Origin: Nocardioides zeae
GTDB taxonomy: Bacteria; Actinomycetota; Actinomycetes; Propionibacteriales; Nocardioidaceae
DNA length: 64,000 nt
Assembly: GCF_010686755.1 (NCBI RefSeq)
Contig: NZ_JAAGXA010000004.1
Span: 1-64,000, forward strand
Direction of reading: 5' to 3'
The position numbers and the translations under genes are program-made. Within the stretch, counting starts at the first letter, position 1. Each line of letters opens with the position of its first letter. The notes beneath the pieces are model-generated. The model saw only the letters and a program-made list of their open reading frames with translations. It did no database searches and was not told the DNA's origin. Below, piece after piece: positions 9,701 to 15,899 of the stretch.

Positions 9701-11288
9701 CTTCGTCGCGGCCACCGCCGGCGCCGTCGTACGGCTCCTCCTCGACGTGCTCGACGGCCTGACCGGGGGACTGCTCGGCGAGCTCGTCGGGCCGGCGGAC
9801 GAGACCGTGCCGACCCTGCCCGGACTGCCCGTCACGCCGGTGCAGCCCGGGTTCGACCCCACGCAACCGCGCAGCGCGGGCAGCGAGGTGACGTGGCCGC
9901 AGCTCGAGCTGGCGCCCTACGAGACGCGCGACATCCAGCTCACCGCCCAGCCCGACGCGTACTCCGCCGGCAGCCTGCTGAGCCGCTTCGTCGTCGAGGG
10001 CGCGATCCTGCCGAACCCGTGCCCCGAGGGCGAGGGCGTCTGCGCCGAGGTCAACGTGCCGTCCGGCCAGCTCACCGTGACGCACCAGGCGGAGGGTGAC
10101 GGTGCGCCGGTGTACGCCGCGGGCCCGACCGCCGTGCGCGTCGACTGCGTGCGGGGCGGCGTGCCCGTGCACGGCTTCCCGCGCACGCTGCAGCTCGCCG
10201 ACGGCCAGACCAGCGCGGCGCTGCCGGTGCCGTACGGCGCGGTCTGCTCGGGCGGCGTCACGCAGGACCAGGGCGCGACGGACGTGGCGGTCTCGCCCGC
10301 GACCGGCACCCGGGTCACCCCGGAGACGCCCCAGGGGGCGCTCGTCGTGACCACCCGCTTCGACCTGGCGCGCGTCGTCGTCGACCGGCGGGTGTCCGGC
10401 GTCGGGGCCGCGATGGCGCCGGCGACGGCCCTCGTCTCCGTGACGTGCCGCTGGCGCGACGAGACCCTGCCGGGATTCCCGCTGCAGGTGCAGATGGGCC
10501 GGGGCGAGCGGGTCGGGCTCACGGCGCAGCTGCCCGTCGGCGCGCTCTGCACGTCGACCGAGGCGTCGGGGGCGCCCGCCGACGAGGTGCCGGGCGGCTC
10601 CGTGGTCGCGACCGCCGTCGCCGACGGGGAGAGCCTGCTGTCGACCCACGGCGTCTACTCGGCAGGGCGGGTGCGCGTGACCGCGAGCGACGACCTCGAC
10701 GACGACGCCCGCGTCGCCGTGACCTGCCGCCGCGAGGGTGCGGTGGCGTGGTCGGGCGAGGTGCGGGTGGCGCCCGGCGCGACGGCCGTCGCCCGTGACG
10801 GCGGGCGCGACGTGCTCCTGCCGGCCGGCACCAGCTGCGACGCCGCACCCACGGACCGCGCCCACCGCGTCAGCGCCGGTGGCGCCCTGGCCGTGGCGGC
10901 GGACGGCGGCGCCCGGGTGCAGGACCTCGACCTCCTCGTCGGCGCGGCCCCCGCCGGGCAGGCGGCCGTGGGCGGCCTGCTCGAGACCGTCGGCCTCGGC
11001 GGCGTCCGCGGCCCCGGTGGGTTCGCCGGCCTGTCGGGCGGCCTCGCCGACCCGTCGGTGACGGTCCCCGGCCAGGCGCCGACCGGCCCGGTGCCGCCCG
11101 CGGGCGACCCCGCCACGCGCACCACGACCGACGACGACCCCGACGGCGAGCTGGGCCTCGCGGCCCCGGCGAGCAGCGAGGCGAGCGACGAGGAGGACGG
11201 GGGCCGCGACGTACCGGTGCTCCCCCTCGCCCTCGGCGGCCTCCTGCTCCTCGCCGCCGGCGCGCTCTGGACGCGGTTCCGTCTCTAG
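6750..11288 (+). CDS. large secreted wall-surface protein with DUF11-like and DUF5979 repeats
   Basis: A 1512-residue protein with a GTG start, a Sec signal peptide ending near SPAQAT (about residue 34) and a C-terminal membrane helix followed by RFRL. It lacks a sortase LPxTG, so it would stay anchored by the helix. The centre (about 200-1110) is a series of beta-sandwich, isopeptide/DUF11-like domains (for example GEPVTYTVRLANPGPHP). The C-terminal third has three DUF5979-like repeats beginning VDCVRGG, VTCRWRD and VTCRREG (about 1130, 1232 and 1325), each with paired Cys. Such proteins act as adhesins or fibrils in actinobacteria, but no binding partner can be inferred. A -10-like TAACTT at about 6645 would give a leader of about 90 bases. 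Confidence 0.75.
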   Translation: MSGSARLRPLVRGGLALVLLLVALVLTGSPAQATSGLEVGIRLTSGNTLASGRPFHYEVALVCTRSTDACADVVARIPLGDAAGYQRSEEPAAAPAGVTVTQAVEDDDLVVTLAGALPAGGTALAKFSLTPPNDTTPDGTSWELQPEATSSNAHTSRHAPPGYDEEVTAHVDASTTAVAHVGLTDSALRRPGDEVTFDIRVSCVQPDAGNWFPGRLEIKAELARGLTLVGSTPSGAQGSGRTLTWTPTGDALPASCRERGADGVVAGTVTARIDEGQTDRAQLPLSLRVTPTTAGGGHRWTGDPATDSAQVTVMGAPGASPGSLFAGAFGQVRTSTSDDGTAEDRSQATYPGNWLGVLPEQPAFSLEQFQPNGATGLTQAGFKTSYNNIEDGSGYAVGVAQQMPCLGSGTRHEPSSGSCAPAFHATTAALWVDNDADGSTGEAVPGGYRARAVLTDGRRVTLHRTGGTTALDDRGQWVGFSVPDSAVGRVRAIEFPASTGIESYTMSWAVFGYVDPEVDPGEVVVARSAASATYGDDTTQLSSRDAVLTVVARPQLGVDASYAAPSLPEVGATTTLDVTGGALLPAGSDTDLVLAERLPEGLDWHGAVPATLPATLAVTHRGGGRAQTVTEREVQLPLLVARNAGGSGRTLVRAVLDADELAAQVTGETGARVRLQVSLPVVATRPGLLAHEARLVAPGTPISQVCAQRPATTSRSVPTSATGLAHTAPGCLATSTVQVETGDGAASFSVDVQVQGDADEEPKAAPSLGLADDGEATYTLRWRNTATTPLKDVTLYDVLPTRDDTLLAGAASGSPRGSGFEVELLDVDAPDGVRVATADDSDICHSLGTEPQAEGCAAWRDGDDLDGARALRVTSGATYDIGEGFDVTLTVGLPDDVAVGSVAWNTAAATARNAWSGSTLPPVESAKVGLTPYAEDLPPVVTLETDRAYAGPGEPVTYTVRLANPGPHPITTAAPVGTLPVGLDFVAATAGAVVRLLLDVLDGLTGGLLGELVGPADETVPTLPGLPVTPVQPGFDPTQPRSAGSEVTWPQLELAPYETRDIQLTAQPDAYSAGSLLSRFVVEGAILPNPCPEGEGVCAEVNVPSGQLTVTHQAEGDGAPVYAAGPTAVRVDCVRGGVPVHGFPRTLQLADGQTSAALPVPYGAVCSGGVTQDQGATDVAVSPATGTRVTPETPQGALVVTTRFDLARVVVDRRVSGVGAAMAPATALVSVTCRWRDETLPGFPLQVQMGRGERVGLTAQLPVGALCTSTEASGAPADEVPGGSVVATAVADGESLLSTHGVYSAGRVRVTASDDLDDDARVAVTCRREGAVAWSGEVRVAPGATAVARDGGRDVLLPAGTSCDAAPTDRAHRVSAGGALAVAADGGARVQDLDLLVGAAPAGQAAVGGLLETVGLGGVRGPGGFAGLSGGLADPSVTVPGQAPTGPVPPAGDPATRTTTDDDPDGELGLAAPASSEASDEEDGGRDVPVLPLALGGLLLLAAGALWTRFRL

Positions 11289-11301
11289 CCCGCCCCCCGT
11301 C

Positions 11302-11348
11302 GGTCGTGGTGTGAGACCACCGCTTTCCGCAGGTCTCGCACCACGACC
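11302..11348. repeat. TTTCCG-loop hairpin, copy 1
   Basis: A 47-base inverted repeat: GGTCGTGGTGTGAGACC pairs with GGTCTCGCACCACGACC around a loop ending TTTCCGCA. It begins 13 bases after the surface-protein stop and precedes the AbiEi-like gene. Four related copies lie at 12395, 12457, 28568 and 52759. Confidence 0.8.
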
Positions 11349-11368
11349 GCGCCGGGGGTACGGCGCCT

Positions 11369-12373
11369 GTGGAGGACCACGCGCACCTGGGCGCCAGAAG
11401 CGCGACGCTGGGGCGCGTGACCGCGAATCCCGAGCTCCGTGAGCGTCTGGCCGCCGTGGCTGCGGTGGCCGCCACCCAGGACGGCCTCGTCTCGCGTGCC
11501 CAGCTGCGCGCGGAGGGGGTGGGCGATGCGGCGGTGCGCCGCCGCGTCGGCTCCGGCCGGTGGTCCGTGGTCAGCCCGACGGTCGTCTCCCTGACCACGG
11601 GCACCTTGACCGATCGGCAGCGGCGACGCCTGGCGGTGCTGCACCCCCCGGGAGCGGCGGCGCTCTCGGGTCGCACGGCGCTGGCCGTGCACGGGCTGCG
11701 CGGCTGGGACGGCGGCGACGTCACCGCGATCGTCCGTGCGGGTCTGCACCTCGAGCCGCTCGACCAACCGGGCGTGCGGCTCCACCGCACGCGGAGACCC
11801 TTCGAGGAATGGTGCACCGAGGTCGACGGCCTCCCGGTGCTAGGGCTAGCACCGGCCGCCCTGCTGCTGGCGGCGCGGTTGCCGACCGAACGAGCCGCCG
11901 GCGGCGTGCTCGCCGCGTGCGTCCAGCAACAGCTCGTCGACAGCGACGTGCTCCTCGACTGGCTGGAGCGGTTGCGTCCGCTCGCACGGTCGGCCCACCT
12001 CCGACGCACGCTCCAGGACATCGGCGGCGGAGCCCAGTCCATGGCCGAGATCGACGTCGGTCGGATGTGCCGCGAGCACGACCTGGCCGATCCCGTCCGC
12101 CAGGAGCGACGGCGCGACCGCGACGGCCGCGTGCGGTGGATCGATGCGACGTGGGTGACGCCGTCCGGCATCACCGTCGCGCTCGAGGTCGACGGGGCGT
12201 TCCACCGCGACGCCCAGCAGTGGGCGGACGACATCGCCCGGCAGCGCGCCCTCACCTCGCCGACCTACCTGGTCGTCCGCTGCACCGCCCAGGAGCTGCG
12301 CGACCACCCCGACCGGATCGCGGCCGACCTCCGCGCGCTGGGTGTGCCGCGCCGTACCGCTGCGGCAGCCTGA
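11369..12373 (+). CDS. AbiEi-antitoxin-like / DUF559-type protein
   Basis: A 334-residue protein of a family abundant in high-GC actinobacteria. Residues about 25-70 form a winged-helix domain (DGLVSRAQLRAEGVGDAAVR, then WSVVSPTVVSL) like the AbiEi antitoxin N-domain. The C-terminal quarter looks like a vsr/DUF559 PD-(D/E)xK endonuclease fold: WIDATWV supplies an Asp and VALEVDGAFH an Glu-Val-Asp, followed by DDIARQRAL and VVRCTAQEL. A GTG at 11417 (giving 318 residues) is an equally possible start because the first 16 residues look non-coding. No AbiEii toxin gene is adjacent, so a toxin-antitoxin role is not supported. The gene is flanked by hairpins of one class on both sides. Confidence 0.72.
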   Translation: MEDHAHLGARSATLGRVTANPELRERLAAVAAVAATQDGLVSRAQLRAEGVGDAAVRRRVGSGRWSVVSPTVVSLTTGTLTDRQRRRLAVLHPPGAAALSGRTALAVHGLRGWDGGDVTAIVRAGLHLEPLDQPGVRLHRTRRPFEEWCTEVDGLPVLGLAPAALLLAARLPTERAAGGVLAACVQQQLVDSDVLLDWLERLRPLARSAHLRRTLQDIGGGAQSMAEIDVGRMCREHDLADPVRQERRRDRDGRVRWIDATWVTPSGITVALEVDGAFHRDAQQWADDIARQRALTSPTYLVVRCTAQELRDHPDRIAADLRALGVPRRTAAAA

Positions 12374-12394
12374 CCCACGCTCTCCCCCACCCTG

Positions 12395-12441
12395 GGTCGT
12401 GGTGTGAGACCTCCAATTTCCGCACGTCTCACACCACGACC
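12395..12441. repeat. TTTCCG-loop hairpin, copy 2
   Basis: A 47-base inverted repeat with arms GTCGTGGTGTGAGAC and GTCTCACACCACGAC and a loop ending TTTCCGCA. It starts 22 bases after the AbiEi-like stop, at a convergent junction. Confidence 0.8.
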
Positions 12442-12456
12442 GCGAGCGGGGCACCG

Positions 12457-12503
12457 GATCGTGGTGCCAGACCCTCACTTTCCGCAGGTCTCACACCACG
12501 ACC
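12457..12503. repeat. TTTCCG-loop hairpin, copy 3
   Basis: A 47-base unit (TCGTGGTGCCAGACC, loop ending TTTCCGCA, GGTCTCACACCACGA) directly after copy 2. One arm carries CC where the other expects a GT-rich match, so this copy is the least perfect. Confidence 0.75.
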
Positions 12504-12552
12504 GGGGCAAGGGGCCACGACCGGGGCAAGAGGCCACGACCGGGGTCAGGGG
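12496..12552. repeat. 19-bp tandem repeat, three copies
   Basis: The unit CCACGACCGGGGCAAGGGG is repeated three times with one or two changes per copy (12496-12514, 12515-12533, 12534-12552). The first copy starts inside the 3' arm of the preceding hairpin, and the third contains the stop codon of the minus-strand membrane-protein gene. Confidence 0.85.
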
Positions 12553-12974
12553 AAGTGGGAACGAGGCCGCGTGCGCAGCAGCCACGCCACGCCGAGGAAC
12601 GGCAGCAGCAGGGGCAGGTAGCCGTAGCCCTGCCCGAACACCGACCACACGGTGTCGTCGGGGAACCAGTCGGCGTGCACGACGCTGATCGTGCCGACGG
12701 CGATGACGCCGACGAGCTCGACGCAGACCGCGGTCCACGCGACCCGGCGCCACGCCGCGCCGGAGCGGGCGAGGCCGAGGGTCGCCGCGACGTACACGAG
12801 CGCCGCGAACGCCGACAGCAGGTAGGGCACGAGGGCCTCGTCGGCGTGGGTGGCGAGCTGCACCGACGAGCGCCCGGTGGCGGACAGCGCGAGGATCGCG
12901 TAGACGGCGACGAGCACGCGGCCCCAGCCCGAGGAGGTACGCCGCGGCGCGGCTGACGGGGTCGACTCAGGCAC
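12546..12974 (-). CDS. four-helix integral membrane protein, unknown function
   Basis: A 142-residue protein with a GTG start and four hydrophobic segments (about residues 19-37, 50-67, 78-97 and 118-134). I recognise no catalytic motif. Its start overlaps the 3' end of the upstream gene by 8 bases, and both encode four-helix proteins of similar layout, so they are translationally coupled and may form a hetero-oligomer or have arisen by duplication. The final codons, the stop and the 3' flank lie in a 19-bp tandem repeat. Confidence 0.6.
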   Translation of the reverse strand: MPESTPSAAPRRTSSGWGRVLVAVYAILALSATGRSSVQLATHADEALVPYLLSAFAALVYVAATLGLARSGAAWRRVAWTAVCVELVGVIAVGTISVVHADWFPDDTVWSVFGQGYGYLPLLLPFLGVAWLLRTRPRSHFP

Positions 12975-13335
12975 CGGCGGGGCTCCAGATCTGCTCGAGG
13001 CGCACGACGAGGACGGGGATGACGAGCAGCACGACGAGCAGCACGCCGGTGCCGGCGCGGCCGGGCTCGCCGCCGGCCCACCAGATGCCGACGGGGATGA
13101 CGAGGAGCAGCGCGACGAGGTAGCCGATGAACGTGACGACGTTGACGCCCTCGGGCGCCCCGCGCACGACCTCGACGACGCCGACCACGAGCTGCGCGAC
13201 GAGCAGCAGCTCGACGAACCACAGGGGGGCGGCGAGCTTCGGGTCGGGGCGGAGGTCGCGCACGACGTACCACGCACACCACGCCGCCGCCGCCAACGAG
13301 ACCGCGACGACGGCGATCTGGAGCGGGTCCCACAT
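12967..13335 (-). CDS. four-helix integral membrane protein, unknown function
   Basis: A 122-residue protein with four hydrophobic helices (about 7-24, 43-61, 70-88 and 95-113). I chose the ATG at 13335 over one at 13344 because a TACGAT -10 element ends exactly 7 bases before 13335, which would put 13344 inside the promoter. It is divergent from ilvA, with only 57 bases between the starts; similar small membrane proteins occur beside ilvA in related actinobacteria, but no role in amino-acid metabolism is shown. Confidence 0.62.
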   Translation of the reverse strand: MWDPLQIAVVAVSLAAAAWCAWYVVRDLRPDPKLAAPLWFVELLLVAQLVVGVVEVVRGAPEGVNVVTFIGYLVALLLVIPVGIWWAGGEPGRAGTGVLLVVLLVIPVLVVRLEQIWSPAGA

Positions 13336-13342
13336 GGCGGCC

Positions 13343-13348
13343 ATCGTA
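13343..13348 (-). promoter_or_regulatory. -10 element TACGAT, leaderless minus-strand start
   Basis: TACGAT on the minus strand ends 7 bases before the ATG at 13335 and decides the start of the membrane-protein gene. Confidence 0.5.
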
Positions 13349-13380
13349 GGAGCCCGTCGAGGAGGTCCGCGGGCGCGCCC

Positions 13381-13386
13381 TACCCT
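13381..13386 (+). promoter_or_regulatory. -10 element TACCCT, leaderless start of ilvA
   Basis: TACCCT ends 6 bases before the GTG at 13393, so the ilvA transcript probably begins at or within a base or two of the start codon. Confidence 0.5.
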
Positions 13387-13392
13387 GAGGCG

Positions 13393-14727
13393 GTGACCGT
13401 CCCGACCACCCCGACCGCCCCGCAGGCCCCGACCGCGCTGCCCACCGCCGACGACGTCGAGACCGCCGCGGCCCTGCTCGCGCCGGTCATCTCCCCGACG
13501 CCGCTGCAGCGGAGCGCGCGGCTGTCGGCGGCGACGGGGCTCGACGTGTGGCTGAAGCGGGAGGACCTCACGACGGTGCGGTCCTACAAGGTGCGCGGCG
13601 CCTACACGGTCATCGCCGGTCTCGACGCCGCGGCCCGCGAGCGGGGCGTCACCTGCGCGAGCGCCGGCAACCACGCCCAGGGCGTCGCCTACGCGTGCGC
13701 CCGGGCGGGCGTGCGCGCCACGATCTTCCTCCCGCGCACGACGCCGCGGCAGAAGCGCGACCGCGTGGCGACGCTGGGCGGCTCGTTCGTCGAGGTGGTC
13801 ATCGCCGGCGAGGCGTACGACGACGCGGCGTCGGCCTGCGCCGAGTTCGCCGAGGCGTCCGGGGCCACCGTCGTCCCGGCGTTCGACCACCCCCAGACCA
13901 TCGCGGGCCAGGGCACCGTGACCGCGGAGGTCGTCGACCAGGCGGCGGACGCGGGCCTCGCGCCCGCGGCCATCGTCGTACCGGTCGGCGGCGCCGGGCT
14001 CCTCGCCGGAGCGGTGACCCTGCTCGCGGAGCGTGCGCCCGGGATGCGGGTCGTGGCGGCGGAGCCCGCGGGCGCGGCGTCCCTGGCGGCGGCGCTCGAT
14101 GCCGGCGGCCCGACCGACCTGGCGCAGGTCGACCCGTTCGTCGACGGGGCCGCGGTGCGCCGGGTCGGCGCGGTGACGTACGCCGCGGTCGACGCCGCCC
14201 GCAGCGAGGGCGGCGGCCCGATCGACCTCACCACGGTGGCCGTGCCCGAGGGGCTCATCTGCGTCGAGATGCTCGACCTCTACCAGGCCGACGGGATCAT
14301 CGCCGAGCCGGCGGGGGCCCTGGCGAGCGCCGCCCTCCGCCAGGTGGTGGCCGACCCCGCCGGCGGCCTGGCGCCCGGCAGCACCGTCGTCTGCGTGGTC
14401 TCGGGCGGCAACAACGACGTGTCGCGCTACGCCGACGTGGTCGAGCGGGCCCTCGTGCACGAGGGCGTGAAGCACTACTTCCTCGTCGAGTTCCCCCAGG
14501 AGCCCGGCGCGCTGCGTCGCTTCCTCGACGAGGTCCTCGGCCCGGACGACGACATCACGCTGTTCGAGTACACGAAGCGCAACAACCGCGAGACCGGACC
14601 CGCCCTCGTCGGCGTCGAGCTGGGCGACCCGACCGAGCTCGACGGGCTCGTGGAGCGCATGCGCACGTCGAACCTCCGCGTCGAGAAGGTCGACCCCGAC
14701 AGCCCGCTGTTCGGGTTCGTGCTCTGA
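13393..14727 (+). CDS. ilvA: threonine ammonia-lyase (threonine dehydratase)
   Basis: A 444-residue PLP enzyme that deaminates threonine to 2-oxobutanoate, the first step to isoleucine. The PLP lysine lies in TVRSYKVRGAY (about 56-66); SAGNHAQGVAYA (about 81-92) binds the PLP ring and substrate; VPVGGAGLLAG (about 196-206) is the phosphate-binding glycine loop. The C-terminal 85 residues (from HYFLVEFPQEPGALRRFL) form a single ACT-like domain, as in the short, isoleucine-feedback-regulated IlvA of Corynebacterium. The GTG start follows a consensus -10 by 6 bases. It stands alone, with no other ilv genes in the window. Confidence 0.93.
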   Translation: MTVPTTPTAPQAPTALPTADDVETAAALLAPVISPTPLQRSARLSAATGLDVWLKREDLTTVRSYKVRGAYTVIAGLDAAARERGVTCASAGNHAQGVAYACARAGVRATIFLPRTTPRQKRDRVATLGGSFVEVVIAGEAYDDAASACAEFAEASGATVVPAFDHPQTIAGQGTVTAEVVDQAADAGLAPAAIVVPVGGAGLLAGAVTLLAERAPGMRVVAAEPAGAASLAAALDAGGPTDLAQVDPFVDGAAVRRVGAVTYAAVDAARSEGGGPIDLTTVAVPEGLICVEMLDLYQADGIIAEPAGALASAALRQVVADPAGGLAPGSTVVCVVSGGNNDVSRYADVVERALVHEGVKHYFLVEFPQEPGALRRFLDEVLGPDDDITLFEYTKRNNRETGPALVGVELGDPTELDGLVERMRTSNLRVEKVDPDSPLFGFVL

Positions 14728-14854
14728 GACCTCGCGCTCCGGCCTCAGGTCGGACCCGCTGCCGCCGATCCCGTGTTACGTCTGGGTGACGTGGGGCACA
14801 CTGGCCTCCACGCGAGACGAACGGTCCGACCAGACCGGCGCACAGGAGGTGGCC

Positions 14855-15892
14855 ATGACGACGACCGGGACGCAGCGACGACGCGGCACCGCGCGCCGTA
14901 CCCGTTCCGCCGCTCCGGCGGGATCCCTGCTCGTGCGGCGCGACCTCGGCGGCGGCGGAGTGCGCTCCACGGCGCTCGACCTGACGCTGCGGGCGACGGT
15001 GCGCCCGCTCATCTCGGCGTGGAGCCTCGCGCCGGGCCTGCCGTGGCCGTACGCCGCGGTGGACCAGCTCGGCCGCCTGCTCCGCCCGCTGCCGGGCACG
15101 ACGTTCGCGCGCTACCGCCTCCCCCACTGCTCCGCCACGCGCATCACGACCGCCGCGTCGGCGGAGAGCGGCACGACCGTGGTCTACCTGCACGGCGGTG
15201 CGTTCCTCGTCGGCGGCAACCACCTCCACCGCCAGCTGCTGAGCCGCGTCGCCCACCGCACGGGCGCGACGGTGCTGGCGCCGGAGTACCGCAAGCTCCC
15301 CCGCCACTCCGTCACCGACGCGCTCGAGGACGCGCTCGACGCCTACCGCCACGCCCTCGCCCACGGCGCCGATCCCGCCCGCACGGTGCTCATGGGCGAC
15401 TCCGCCGGCGGGTTCCTGGCCGTCATGCTCGCCGTGGCCGTGCAGCGCGCCGGTCTCCCCCGGCCGGCCGGCATCGTCGCCATGTCCCCGCTCGTCGACT
15501 TCCTCGCCCCCGAGCTGCCCTACCCGGGCTGCACGCTCTTCCCCCGGGGCGCCATCGCACGCTTCCAGCAGCTCGCGGCCCGGGTCAACCGGCGCAAGGG
15601 CCTCGGCGACACCCCGATCGAGTCGCCGACCCACGCCGTGCGCCGCGGCCTCCCGCCGACGCTCGTGCAGGTCAGCTCCTCGGAGAGCCTGTACGCCGAC
15701 GGCGTGCGTCTCGCGGAGGCCCTCGCCGACGCGGGCACGGCGGTCGAGCTCGAGGTCTGGGACAAGCAGGTCCACGTCTTCCAGGCCGCCGCCGGCCTCC
15801 TCGAGGAGGCCGGCGAGGCCATCGAGAGCATCGGTGGCTTCGTCGAGCGCGCGTTCGCCGCGGCCGACGGCGTCGCCGCCGACATCGCCTGA
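14855..15892 (+). CDS. alpha/beta hydrolase, HSL-family esterase
   Basis: A 345-residue esterase/lipase of the hormone-sensitive-lipase family, which hydrolyses short to medium acyl esters. YLHGGAFLVGG (about 110-120) is the HGG oxyanion-hole motif; MGDSAGGFLA (about 178-187) holds the nucleophile Ser of GDSAG; the catalytic His is probably in KQVHVFQAAAG (about 305-315), with an Asp/Glu about 30 residues earlier. An AGGAGGT Shine-Dalgarno lies 6 bases before the ATG, and a CACACT -10 (14797-14802) would give a leader of about 46 bases. No signal peptide is evident, so it is probably cytoplasmic. It ends 7 bases from the convergent HtaA gene. Confidence 0.85.
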   Translation: MTTTGTQRRRGTARRTRSAAPAGSLLVRRDLGGGGVRSTALDLTLRATVRPLISAWSLAPGLPWPYAAVDQLGRLLRPLPGTTFARYRLPHCSATRITTAASAESGTTVVYLHGGAFLVGGNHLHRQLLSRVAHRTGATVLAPEYRKLPRHSVTDALEDALDAYRHALAHGADPARTVLMGDSAGGFLAVMLAVAVQRAGLPRPAGIVAMSPLVDFLAPELPYPGCTLFPRGAIARFQQLAARVNRRKGLGDTPIESPTHAVRRGLPPTLVQVSSSESLYADGVRLAEALADAGTAVELEVWDKQVHVFQAAAGLLEEAGEAIESIGGFVERAFAAADGVAADIA

Positions 15893-15899
15893 GCCCTCC

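Noticed and set aside
6615-10865. A 1416-codon open frame antisense to the surface-protein gene
   Set aside because: Same reason: the plus-strand protein has a signal peptide and domain repeats, whereas the minus-strand product has only biased composition.
11369-12373. Complete AbiE toxin-antitoxin system
   Set aside because: Only the AbiEi-like winged-helix domain is present; no nucleotidyltransferase toxin gene adjoins.
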